Assembly: GCA_964389005.1 (NCBI GenBank)
Contig: CAYMCV010000005.1
Location: forward strand, 1 to 40,277
DNA: 40,277 nt
From: CAYMCV01 sp964389005
GTDB taxonomy: Bacteria; Bacillota; Clostridia; Lachnospirales; Lachnospiraceae
Reading direction: 5' to 3'
Shown: positions 31,602 through 39,739 of the stretch, in pieces
How positions within the stretch are numbered: position 1 is the first letter of the stretch
Layout: the number at the start of each line of letters is the position of its first letter
Made by a program: the position numbers and the translations under genes
The notes under the pieces: model-generated
What the model was told of the DNA's origin: nothing
The model's database searches: none
The model's input: the letters and a program-made list of their open reading frames with translations, nothing else

Positions 31602-32651
31602 CTACTTCGAAATCATTGTCACCTCATATGTAACTCCGTCCACGATAATATTCGATACCGCATCGCAGGCGCTAAAAATTTCCTCATCCACATATGCAAA
31701 CTTATCCGGTTGTCCGCCTGCAATCAATGTCGTTATGATTGCTTCCACACGCGGTCCGTGTAACGGATTGCACTCGGTAATGCATGCTATTTTATCATCC
31801 AAAACATCTTGGATGGCTTCTTTGTTCACACCGTCAAACGAGATAACCATAATCTCGCCGGCAGCAATATCGGACCCTGCAGTCTTCCCGGCAGCTTCGA
31901 TGGCTTCGATGGCCCCGAACGCTTCATTGTCATTCTCACAGTACACCACATTGATATTGTCATACTGCCGTAAAAAAGCCTCCATAACCTCACGTCCCTT
32001 GGCCTGCGTAAAATCTCCCGATGCTTCTGCCATTAAATCCCAACCGTACAACTTAGCTGCGTCTGATAGACCCTTGGTTCTCCCAATCTGTGCCGATGCT
32101 CCGATGGTCCCTTGAATGTTGACAATATGAAGTTCCTCGGGTGCAATTCCCTTCGCAACGGTAAATTGATGTAACCACTCGGCGGCTTTTTTTCCTTCCA
32201 ATTCAAAATTGGAGCCCACCCAACAGGTAAACAAACTTTGATCCGCCACCTTCACCATGCGATCCACGATAACAACAGGAATTCCGGCATCCTTCGCCTC
32301 CTGCAGAACCGTATCCCATCCTTCTTCGGTTACCGGCGCCAAAACAATGAAATCCACTTCCTGTTGAATGAATCTGCGAATAGCCATAATTTGATTCGCC
32401 TGATTCTGTTGCCCATCGTCGAATATCAACTCATACCCGTTCTCCGGAGTAAATGTCGATTTCATCGACTCCGTATTGGCACTTCTCCAATCGGATTCCG
32501 CCCCAAGCTGTGAAAAGCCGATGACAATGCGATTACCTGTCTGTGCCGTCGATTCCTCTGACGGTTCTTCTGTTCGAAAGCCACCGCAACCTGCGGTTAC
32601 GGCTAAAAGCAAAAAAAACAGCAAAGCAGCAACTGTCGCCTTCGTACGCAT
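31602..32651 (-). CDS. sugar-binding lipoprotein, YtfQ-like (second of the operon)
   Basis: The start is ATG 32651 (349 aa) with GGAGG eight bases upstream. A lipoprotein signal with TAGC lipobox precedes a periplasmic-binding-protein type I fold (IGFSQLGAESDWR at the N-terminus, VDRMVKV in the hinge region, NDNEAFGAIEAIEAAGK). The opening is like E. coli YtfQ, the galactofuranose-binding protein (compare FSQ-G-ES-WR). It is paralogous to the first binding protein of the operon. A 15-bp hairpin lies six bases upstream of its ribosome site. Its gene is placed after the permeases, directly ahead of the GGDEF protein, so it may serve sensing as well as transport. Confidence 0.88.
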   Translation of the reverse strand: MRTKATVAALLFFLLLAVTAGCGGFRTEEPSEESTAQTGNRIVIGFSQLGAESDWRSANTESMKSTFTPENGYELIFDDGQQNQANQIMAIRRFIQQEVDFIVLAPVTEEGWDTVLQEAKDAGIPVVIVDRMVKVADQSLFTCWVGSNFELEGKKAAEWLHQFTVAKGIAPEELHIVNIQGTIGASAQIGRTKGLSDAAKLYGWDLMAEASGDFTQAKGREVMEAFLRQYDNINVVYCENDNEAFGAIEAIEAAGKTAGSDIAAGEIMVISFDGVNKEAIQDVLDDKIACITECNPLHGPRVEAIITTLIAGGQPDKFAYVDEEIFSACDAVSNIIVDGVTYEVTMISK

Positions 32652-32670
32652 GTGCTTTCCCTCCACGGTT

Positions 32671-32718
32671 TGAGCGAAATACGTTTTTAGATAAGTCAAT
32701 CATAACGTATTTCGCTCA
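32671..32718 (-). promoter_or_regulatory. 15-bp intercistronic hairpin upstream of the second binding-protein gene
   Basis: TGAGCGAAATACGTT (32671-32685) and AACGTATTTCGCTCA (32704-32718) are perfect complementary arms around an 18-nt loop. No U-tract follows on the minus strand. It lies between the YjfF-like permease stop (32749) and the ribosome site (about 32660). Shape and position fit an RNA-processing or 5'-stabilising hairpin, not a terminator; an operator for a dimeric protein is an alternative. Confidence 0.7.
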
Positions 32719-32748
32719 TTTTATCCATACTTTTTTTGTAATCAGTTT

Positions 32749-33798
32749 TTATCTTTTTAGTTTTTTCTTACGCGCAACGACAATACTCTGAATTACGAGG
32801 AACAGACAGAGCATTCCGGCAATGGTGATTCCCGTCCACCACGCCTGACCGAGTCCGGCTGATGAAACGATGTTCTGAATTGTACTTAATGACAGCACGC
32901 CGAACAGTGTTCCGATGATGTTTCCAACGCCGCCCGTCAGCATGGTTCCGCCGATAATCGAGGACGCTATCGCATTCATTTCCGCACCGGTCGCATGAGA
33001 TGCGGAGCCCGAACCGACATGCATGAAGTAGACGAATCCGCCGATGCCTGCGAGCAAGCCGCAGAATACATAAGATAAAAATTTGGTCCTTTTAACATTA
33101 ATACCCAACATCAATGCGCTCTGTGCATTTCCGCCGACCGCATAAAAATGCCTGCCGAGTTTGGTCCATTTTAGAAGTACAAACATAATCAAAACGATGA
33201 GCAACGCAACAATGACGCCGATTTCGATGTAAGCATCGACATATGCCCCCAATTTATTGATGGATCCCATACCCGGTATGACAATTCTCGTTTCTTTCAG
33301 AGCTATAAACTCCGGATTCGCGACGTTGAACGGATTGCTGTTAATGACGGTCGTCAGCCCCCTGGCACAGAACATACCGGCCAGCGTGACGATAAACGGC
33401 TGAATCTCCAAATAGGAAATCAGAAATCCTTGCACCAAGCCAAAAGCCAGGCCGATTGCCAATGACAGAATCAGTGCCGTCCAGACATTTCCGTTTTTGT
33501 AATCCAAATGTACCGCGCAACACATACTTACAAGTGCAGTAACACCGCCCACGGAAATATCGATTCCTCCGGTAACCATGACAAGACTCATGCCGCAGGA
33601 AAGGATAATCAATGCCGCATTTGCATTCAAAATGTTAAAAAAAGTCTGCGGTTTCAAAAAACCCTTGCCCTGAAAAACAATGGCACCGATGTACATCGCA
33701 AAGAACACGATGATTGTAATTGCAAGAAGGAGATTGGTGTCCGTAATGTTGTTGAACTTCTGTTTCATGCCTTTTACGGCAGCGTTCGCTTTTTTCAT
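32749..33798 (-). CDS. sugar ABC transporter permease (YjfF-like)
   Basis: A 349-aa integral membrane protein of the branched-chain/ribose permease group (BPD_transp_2), with about nine to ten helices and the signature IISCGMSLVMVTGGIDISVGG near residue 70. The EAA-like cytoplasmic loop region ALMLGINVKRTKFLSYVFCGLLAGIGGF is at about 225-255. GAGG six bases upstream lies in the end of the previous permease gene, whose stop is one base before this ATG. It pairs with the YtfT-like permease to form the channel. Confidence 0.9.
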   Translation of the reverse strand: MKKANAAVKGMKQKFNNITDTNLLLAITIIVFFAMYIGAIVFQGKGFLKPQTFFNILNANAALIILSCGMSLVMVTGGIDISVGGVTALVSMCCAVHLDYKNGNVWTALILSLAIGLAFGLVQGFLISYLEIQPFIVTLAGMFCARGLTTVINSNPFNVANPEFIALKETRIVIPGMGSINKLGAYVDAYIEIGVIVALLIVLIMFVLLKWTKLGRHFYAVGGNAQSALMLGINVKRTKFLSYVFCGLLAGIGGFVYFMHVGSGSASHATGAEMNAIASSIIGGTMLTGGVGNIIGTLFGVLSLSTIQNIVSSAGLGQAWWTGITIAGMLCLFLVIQSIVVARKKKLKR

Positions 33799-33799
33799 A

Positions 33800-34903
33800 C
33801 TACGCCTCCTCCTTTACTTCTTTTTTGAATGAGCTCTTCATTTTTTGCCAAAGCGTAGCCAAATAGTTACGAACCACCGGTGCACTCAATACGACCAAGA
33901 GGATAACCACGATTGCTTTGTACGCCGGCAATGCGTCGGATTTGACATTGAATTTGTAAAGCGTTGTTGCTAAAAATTGAATGATATAGGCGCCGATAAC
34001 CGATGCCATGATGCTGAATTTGCCGCCGCTTAAGGAGTTTCCGCCCAATGCTACCGCAAGAATTGCATCCATCTCAATGTCCTTGGCAAAAACCGAGTAG
34101 TTCATGGTTGAGAAACGGCTGACTTTAATGAGCGCAGCAGCCGCTACACAAATACCCAGAATGACAAATGAGAGAAATTTGATAAAAACGGGATTCAAAC
34201 CGTTCAGTCTCGATGAGTTCTCATTGATGCCGACAGATTGCGTATAAAGTCCCAGATTTGTGAATTTTAGCACAAGTAGAATCACAATAATACAGACAAC
34301 TGTAATAATAAATGGCGTTGATATCGGAATTCCCGGGAAGAATCCGCCGAAATAGCCAAGCGAAGGGTCGCTGATAATCGGAAGTTCGTTGTTGTTAACC
34401 CACGCTGCAATGGAACGACCTGCCGTAAACAAAATCAATGTCGCCACCATTGGTTGTATCTTGAAGATGGAAACCAGCGCGCCGTTAAACATACCACACA
34501 ACATCGCCACAATACATGAAATCAAAAATGCCACAATAATCGGAGCCTGCAATGAATCCGGTCTGGAATTCGAACCGCAGAGAACACGAAGCAACACGCT
34601 TCCCGCAATCGCCATGGTTGCGCCGACAGAAATATCCTGCCCTCCGGTTGCTGCCGTTACAAGTGTCATTCCGATTGCAAGAATGGCAAGTTCCGATCCG
34701 GAATCCAAGATTGTAATCAAATACCCGGAAAGTACCGGGTTATTCAAGCTGTTCACGCCAAGTGTAATTTTAAAGAAAGACGGGTCAGCAATCAGATTAA
34801 AAATTACCAAAAGTGACAGTGCCGCAATCGGAATCAAAATTCTGTTTTTCATTAATTTGGAGAAGAAATCCGTAATTTTAAACTTTTTTATCGCTGTTTT
34901 CAT
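33800..34903 (-). CDS. sugar ABC transporter permease (YtfT-like)
   Basis: A 367-aa integral membrane permease of the same group, with the signature ILAIGMTLVTAATGGQDISVG near residue 75 and a cytoplasmic loop SSRLNGLNPVFIKFLSFVILGICVAAAA at about 230-260. It begins with a TAATG overlap with the ATPase stop, so it is translationally coupled. In E. coli YtfT-YjfF with YtfR and YtfQ import galactofuranose; a related set in Shewanella (AraUVWZ) takes arabinose. Either is possible here. Confidence 0.9.
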   Translation of the reverse strand: MKTAIKKFKITDFFSKLMKNRILIPIAALSLLVIFNLIADPSFFKITLGVNSLNNPVLSGYLITILDSGSELAILAIGMTLVTAATGGQDISVGATMAIAGSVLLRVLCGSNSRPDSLQAPIIVAFLISCIVAMLCGMFNGALVSIFKIQPMVATLILFTAGRSIAAWVNNNELPIISDPSLGYFGGFFPGIPISTPFIITVVCIIVILLVLKFTNLGLYTQSVGINENSSRLNGLNPVFIKFLSFVILGICVAAAALIKVSRFSTMNYSVFAKDIEMDAILAVALGGNSLSGGKFSIMASVIGAYIIQFLATTLYKFNVKSDALPAYKAIVVILLVVLSAPVVRNYLATLWQKMKSSFKKEVKEEA

Positions 34904-36420
34904 TATTTTTGATCACCTCCGGCAATGGTACTCATAATCTTATTCTGTGTCAGATCCTCACCCGATAATTCACCGACAACCTTACGGTCTCGCATAACTA
35001 CAAGTCTCGAACATGTGCGAAGCATTTCGTCGGTTTCCGATGAAATGAACGTAATACTCTTGCCTTCGGATGCAAGTTTCAGAACAAGTTTTTGAATGTC
35101 AATCTTCGTTCCAACATCGATACCTCTCGTAGGCTCATCAAGAATCAGATACTCGGGATTCGCAAGCAGCCACCTCGCAAGGATAACCTTCTGCTGATTT
35201 CCGCCGGACAACGACTTAATCGGCGTGTCCGCAGACGCTGTTTTGATTCCCAATAGTTTAATGTACTCATCCGCCATTTTGCCGGCTTCCGCCTTGGAAA
35301 AAGGTCGGAAAAATCCTTTGAGCACCTGCAATGAGAGGATAATGTTATCTCTAACGGAGAGGTCGCCGACAATACCGTCGCGCTTTCTGTCCTCAGGCAG
35401 ATACGCAATACCGTTTTTCATCGCATGAATCGGTTTGGATATTTTTACGCTCTTTCCGTTCATTTTAACCTTGCCGCCCATAACATGGTCGGCGCCGAAA
35501 ATAGCACGGACGCACTCGCTTCGACCGGAGCCGAGCAGTCCTGTAAACCCATTGACTTCACCTTTTTTGATATAAAAATCAAACGGTTTGATGCCGACGT
35601 TGCTGTACAGCCCTTCGGTTTCCAAAACCGGGGCTTCGTTCGGGTCTGCCTTATATTCGCCTTGCTCGCCGCGAATGTCTGACAAATCGTCCAAATCCTT
35701 GCCAAGCATGGTGGACACCAGTTTGACGCGCGGTAAGTCTTTGATTTCGTACTCGCCTACGAATTTACCGTCTCTGAGTACCGTAATTTTATCGCATACT
35801 TCGTATACCTGATCTAAAAAGTGGGTAACAAAAATGATTCCGACACCTCTGGCTTTGAGGTCGCGCATCAATTTGAACAGTTTGGCAACCTCCTGCTCGT
35901 CGAGTGAAGAAGTCGGCTCATCAAGGATTAAGACTTTACAGTCCATGTCAATCGCACGCGCGATTGCCACCATCTGCTGAACCGCAAGCGAACAGCCGGA
36001 AAGCTGCTGTGTTGCCTTGGTCGGAATGTCCAATGCCTTCAATATTTTATCTGCATCGGCATTCATCTTTCTCCAGTTCTGACACACTTTTTGACTTCGT
36101 CCGATGAACATATTTTCCGCCACGGACAGATTCGGGCAAAGTGTGATTTCCTGGTATACCGTGCTGATTCCTAACTTCTGTGCTTCCTGCGGCGAGTGAA
36201 TCGTGACCGCTCTTTCTGTACCTTTTAGATATATCTGACCTTCGTCCTTGGAATAGACTCCCGTCAAAACCTTAATTAACGTGGATTTGCCCGCGCCGTT
36301 TTCCCCCATCAGTGCGTGAATCTCACCTTCACAAAGCGTGAAATCCACCCCTTGCAGTGCCAGTACTTTTTGAAATCTTTTATGGATGTTTTTCATTTCC
36401 AAAACGACGTTATCTTTCAC
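34903..36420 (-). CDS. sugar ABC transporter ATPase, two nucleotide-binding domains (YtfR/RbsA-like)
   Basis: I choose the GTG at 36420 (505 aa): a full GGAGGTGA site lies eight bases upstream. A TTG at 36462 is in frame but overlaps that site. NBD1 has Walker A GENGAGKST, signature LSGCSLAVQQ and Walker B VLILDEPTSSLD. NBD2 has a degenerate Walker A (GLLGSGRSE), but an intact signature LSGGNQQKV and Walker B LILDEPTRGID, as is usual for this class (RbsA, MglA, YtfR). It energises sugar import at the membrane with the two permeases that follow. Confidence 0.93.
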   Translation of the reverse strand: MKDNVVLEMKNIHKRFQKVLALQGVDFTLCEGEIHALMGENGAGKSTLIKVLTGVYSKDEGQIYLKGTERAVTIHSPQEAQKLGISTVYQEITLCPNLSVAENMFIGRSQKVCQNWRKMNADADKILKALDIPTKATQQLSGCSLAVQQMVAIARAIDMDCKVLILDEPTSSLDEQEVAKLFKLMRDLKARGVGIIFVTHFLDQVYEVCDKITVLRDGKFVGEYEIKDLPRVKLVSTMLGKDLDDLSDIRGEQGEYKADPNEAPVLETEGLYSNVGIKPFDFYIKKGEVNGFTGLLGSGRSECVRAIFGADHVMGGKVKMNGKSVKISKPIHAMKNGIAYLPEDRKRDGIVGDLSVRDNIILSLQVLKGFFRPFSKAEAGKMADEYIKLLGIKTASADTPIKSLSGGNQQKVILARWLLANPEYLILDEPTRGIDVGTKIDIQKLVLKLASEGKSITFISSETDEMLRTCSRLVVMRDRKVVGELSGEDLTQNKIMSTIAGGDQK

Positions 36421-36460
36421 CTGTGGACTCACCTCCCGTAACAATTTTTGCCTGTTTACC

Positions 36461-36502
36461 AAAAAAGGCGCAGCACATATTGCATTTGCTGTCTGCTGCG
36501 CC
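36461..36502 (-). terminator. intercistronic (leaky) terminator after the first binding-protein gene
   Basis: TGCTGCGCC (36494-36502) and GGCGCAGCA (36467-36475) form a 9-bp stem; on the minus strand it is followed by TTTTTT. It lies about 65 bp past the binding-protein stop and about 40 bp before the ATPase start. Such hairpins are typical between an abundant binding-protein gene and its membrane components. Confidence 0.75.
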
Positions 36503-36566
36503 GCGCCTCTTGAATCTGCATATTCGTAACTACGGGCTTAGCCGTAATTCGCTGAATTGTTCATTT

Positions 36567-37622
36567 TTAGATGCCGTATTTATCAACATCTTCCTGGGTG
36601 ATGGTTGTAGCGTCAAAACCTTTTTCGTCCATGATGATGACTTTCTGCTCAAGTGTCTCGCCTGCTTCCAACTTCTTGATGATTTCATCGATGTAAGAAG
36701 ACTGGAAAGGATTGCACTGTCCGTCGTAGTTCCAGTTCTGGTTCAACAATTCTTCCAATGCCCACTTGTTGCAGTCATATCCCATGATGATGACGTCTTT
36801 GCCAACGCCGTGAGAGATGTTTGCTTTGTCGAGTGCTGCAACAGCGCCTTTTGCCATGTCGTCGTTCTCAGCGTAGATAACGTTGAATTCTTCGCCGGAA
36901 TCGATAACGGACTGAACAATCTGCTGTGCTTTCTCTGCATTCCACTCTGCGGTCTGCTGTGTTACGATGTTCCAGTTATCATCTTCTGCAACTGCCTTAT
37001 CCATTGCGCCTGAACGTCCTTTTTGTGCTGCAGAACCGATAACGCCCTGAATGTGGATGATGTTGCATTTCTCAAGTCCCTGTCCTTTTAACCAATTTAC
37101 AGCCGTCTCGCCTTCTTTGGCCATATCGGAAACGATAGATGCTTCGTAAAGACTCTCGTCTGCGTCGATGGTACGGTCAAAAAGAATAACTCTGACGCCG
37201 GCATCCTTAGCATCCTGAAGAACGGAATCCCAACCTGCGGTATCTGCTGCAGATAAAAGTAAGTAATCAACGCCGTCCTGGATGAATTTCTGAGCTGCGG
37301 TAATCTGCTCGTCATTCTTCAAACTGTAAGCGAAGTATGCATCATAGCCGTTTTCCTTTGTAAAAGTTGCCTGTAAATCTTTGTCGTTTGCTGTACGATA
37401 GCCGGACTCGTTCGGGTCGTTGTTGATGATGCCGACCTTGATTAATTCGGAGCTGGCTTCCTCAACGGGTTCTGCTACGGATTCTTCCGGTGTTGCAACA
37501 GATTCTTCCGTTGACGGTGTGTCTGCCGGTGCACTTGCAGGTGTCTGCGTTGATGCGCCGCATGCTGTCAGGCCAAATACCATAACAGCTGCCAATACAG
37601 TTGCCAATACTTTCTTTTTCAT
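36567..37622 (-). CDS. sugar-binding lipoprotein (first gene of the transport operon)
   Basis: The start is ATG 37622 (351 aa), GGAGG seven bases upstream. The signal MKKKVLATVLAAVMVFGLTAC ends in a lipobox, followed by a Ser/Thr/Glu-rich linker (about 25-55) and a type I periplasmic-binding fold (VGIINNDPNESGYRTAND near 60, ILFDRTIDADE, YAENDDMAKGAV, MGYDCNKWALEELL). It is paralogous to the second binding protein 4 kb downstream, but the ligand-contact N-terminal loop differs (NNDPNESGYR versus SQLGAESDWR), so the two may bind different sugars. It is the first and probably most abundant product of the operon because of the terminator that follows. Confidence 0.92.
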   Translation of the reverse strand: MKKKVLATVLAAVMVFGLTACGASTQTPASAPADTPSTEESVATPEESVAEPVEEASSELIKVGIINNDPNESGYRTANDKDLQATFTKENGYDAYFAYSLKNDEQITAAQKFIQDGVDYLLLSAADTAGWDSVLQDAKDAGVRVILFDRTIDADESLYEASIVSDMAKEGETAVNWLKGQGLEKCNIIHIQGVIGSAAQKGRSGAMDKAVAEDDNWNIVTQQTAEWNAEKAQQIVQSVIDSGEEFNVIYAENDDMAKGAVAALDKANISHGVGKDVIIMGYDCNKWALEELLNQNWNYDGQCNPFQSSYIDEIIKKLEAGETLEQKVIIMDEKGFDATTITQEDVDKYGI

Positions 37623-37653
37623 ATACATTCCTCCTGTTTTAAAACAAAAAATC

Positions 37654-37766
37654 CTCTTTTTTCGGATTTTCACCTGTGATATATTTATCCTATTCCGCAT
37701 GGCGGAGATATTCCATTCAGATAAATCATACAAAGGTTTAAATTTTTATCTAATCCGAAAAAAGAG
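37654..37766. promoter_or_regulatory. distant perfect 15-bp inverted repeat in the leader/promoter region of the transport operon
   Basis: CTCTTTTTTCGGATT (37654-37668) and AATCCGAAAAAAGAG (37752-37766) are perfect reverse complements with 83 bp between them, and flank the likely promoter and leader of the first binding-protein gene. If both are in the RNA they could pair; otherwise they may be two copies of an operator in opposite orientation. I do not see a convincing -10/-35 pair between them. Confidence 0.55.
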
Positions 37767-37836
37767 TTGATTTTTTTATGTATATCGTTTGTTTTTTTAT
37801 TGGAGGGCGATTTATCAAATAGGTGGAAACAAACTT

Positions 37837-37893
37837 TTAGAATTGCGTTCCTTGATAGCAAAAGTCCTTTTGAGTTATTTCTTCAATTGTCAT
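37837..37893 (-). CDS. possible 18-codon small reading frame downstream of lipoprotein copy A
   Basis: An ATG at 37893 is preceded by AAAGGAGAG five bases away, and the frame (MTIEEITQKDFCYQGTQF) ends at TAA 37837. The good ribosome site is the only support. It could be a leader, the start of a broken gene, or chance. Confidence 0.2.
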   Translation of the reverse strand: MTIEEITQKDFCYQGTQF

Positions 37894-37921
37894 TTTTTCT
37901 CTCCTTTTGCAGCCAATACAC

Positions 37922-38743
37922 TCATCTGCCACTTCCATTCTCCAAGATTTCCCTTCTTCTGATGTATTCCTCTTCGCTGCCTATATATCCTGATACAGTT
38001 GTAATAAAACATGCTACTATATTGGGAGGACTCCCGACGTCACTATCCTCGTTACTTCGTATTCCCGATTTATATGATGAAACACCTAAAATTTCATTTT
38101 CATAGTAACTATCTATATCAACATCCCGAGAAAAGTATTCTTGTACACGTGATAACGCATTTGTGTCAACCCTAATATATGTAACAGTCATAGGAATCAG
38201 TTTTTTTTGTTCTATATATTGATTAACAGTTTCTGTAAAATACTGATACTCCTCGTGATAATCACTCGAGGTATCAGCTTGACTACTGACATAAATTTGT
38301 GTTTGGAGTCCACCATAACTCCCCTCACTTACAGAATTCTCCACTATCTCTTCTAGCGTATGCTCACGAAAGTCCATACTCGTATCAATCATTTGCATGG
38401 AATAAATGTATGAATGGAAATACGCATCCGGAAAAAACTGTTTCAAATCCTCTTTCAATATATCGTTCATCAATTTCGCTGTATATCTTTGATAGTAGTC
38501 ATCCCATTCTTCGGTTCCATCCGTTAGCATCCTTGTTTCAAACACTACCTCCGGATTATTTGCCGGAGCACATTTCGCCTCATACTTGATTCCAAGTGCC
38601 TCAACACTATAAACCAGCATTTCCTCCCCATACTTGTCTTCCAATGCTTTTTTAACTACATCATAGCGCGAATCCGAGCATCCGACCATCGTGAAAGCCA
38701 AGCCTGTTATTAATAACAGAATCGCTATTTTTATACGTCTCAT
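37922..38743 (-). CDS. tandem lipoprotein paralog, copy A
   Basis: A 273-aa lipoprotein with a signal MRRIKIAILLLITGLAFTMVGC (lipobox VGC) and an acidic, Tyr-rich mature domain I do not recognise. Landmarks are the CAPANNPEVVFE segment near 60, DTSMDFREHTLEEIVENS near 125 and the C-terminal IGSEEEYIRRREILEN. AAGGGGAAGAT precedes the ATG. The N-terminal third is almost identical in DNA to copy B, while the C-terminal half resembles copy C instead, so the gene is a mosaic. It is the last of three tandem copies. Function unknown; surface-exposed and probably variable. Confidence 0.75.
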   Translation of the reverse strand: MRRIKIAILLLITGLAFTMVGCSDSRYDVVKKALEDKYGEEMLVYSVEALGIKYEAKCAPANNPEVVFETRMLTDGTEEWDDYYQRYTAKLMNDILKEDLKQFFPDAYFHSYIYSMQMIDTSMDFREHTLEEIVENSVSEGSYGGLQTQIYVSSQADTSSDYHEEYQYFTETVNQYIEQKKLIPMTVTYIRVDTNALSRVQEYFSRDVDIDSYYENEILGVSSYKSGIRSNEDSDVGSPPNIVACFITTVSGYIGSEEEYIRRREILENGSGR

Positions 38744-38785
38744 ATCTTCCCCTTTTCTATGTTCTTACTTTTTAAACATTTTTCG

Positions 38786-38914
38786 TCAAATGTCGTCGTA
38801 CGTTGGATATTCGCTATCACCTGATTCATGGTACAAATCAATATCCTTATCTGTAATACTTATGTACATATTATGCGATGCCCATGCCATTTGCCGATTA
38901 CAATAATTACTCAT
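38786..38914 (-). CDS. 42-codon small reading frame between lipoprotein copies B and A
   Basis: The ATG at 38914 overlaps the last codons of copy B (AATGAGTAA), and the frame ends at TGA 38786. The 42-residue product is acidic, with the C-terminus SGDSEYPTYDDI. It has no clear ribosome site, but could be translated by coupling. It may be the remnant of another paralog's tail or of a partner gene; I cannot name it. Confidence 0.3.
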   Translation of the reverse strand: MSNYCNRQMAWASHNMYISITDKDIDLYHESGDSEYPTYDDI

Positions 38915-39719
38915 TTTCTAATAACTCTCTTCTTCTCACGTATTCTTCTTGATTTTTAACATATTCTTCTGCCAATTCATTAAAGCATGCCGATACATTA
39001 GGTGGATCTCCAACATCACTACTTGATTCCGTTGCAATCCCATATTTATATGACATTGTACCTAATATTTCTGTCTGGAAATAATCATCATTATCCAAAT
39101 CAGTTAAATAATATTGTCTAACTCGCTCTTGTGTCTCACTAGTTAACCAAAAAAATCTTATTGAAACAGGTAACATCTTACCGTCCTTTATGTATTCATT
39201 TACAGTCTCTGTTAAGTATTGATATTCTCCTTCATAATCATTTGTCGTTCCAATTTCTTTGTCAATAAATACATTCAATATTATTCCCCCATATGAACCT
39301 TCACTTATCGAGTTCTCCAATATTTCTTCCAATGAATGCTCACGAAAATCCATACTCGTATCAATCATCTTTATAGCAGGAATGATCGACTTAAAATACG
39401 CATCTGGAAAAAACTGTTTCAAATCCTCTTTCAATATATCGTTCATTAATTTCGCTGTATATCTTTGGTAATAGTCATCCCATTCATTAGTTCCATCGGT
39501 AAGCATCCTTGCTTCAAATACTACCTCCGGATTATTTGCCGGAGCACATTTCGCCTCATACTTGATTCCAAGCGCCTCAACACTATAAACCAGCATTTCC
39601 TCCCCATACTTGTCTTCCAATGCTTTTTTAACTACATCATAGCGCGAATCCGAGCATCCGACCATCGTGAAAGCCAAGCCTGTTATTAATAACAGAATCG
39701 CTATTTTTATACGTCTCAT
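38907..39719 (-). CDS. tandem lipoprotein paralog, copy B
   Basis: A 270-aa lipoprotein starting at ATG 39719 (a longer frame to 39821 overlaps copy C and lacks a site). The signal peptide and first 90 or so residues are essentially the same as copy A. The second half has drifted (IPAIKMIDTSMDFREHSLEEI, then FIDKEIGTTNDYEGEY), although the tail EEYVRRRELLENE keeps the family pattern. The gene follows copy C by 20 bp, so the cluster is probably one transcript. Function unknown. Confidence 0.75.
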   Translation of the reverse strand: MRRIKIAILLLITGLAFTMVGCSDSRYDVVKKALEDKYGEEMLVYSVEALGIKYEAKCAPANNPEVVFEARMLTDGTNEWDDYYQRYTAKLMNDILKEDLKQFFPDAYFKSIIPAIKMIDTSMDFREHSLEEILENSISEGSYGGIILNVFIDKEIGTTNDYEGEYQYLTETVNEYIKDGKMLPVSIRFFWLTSETQERVRQYYLTDLDNDDYFQTEILGTMSYKYGIATESSSDVGDPPNVSACFNELAEEYVKNQEEYVRRRELLENE

Positions 39720-39739
39720 ATCTTCCCCTTTTCTCTGTT

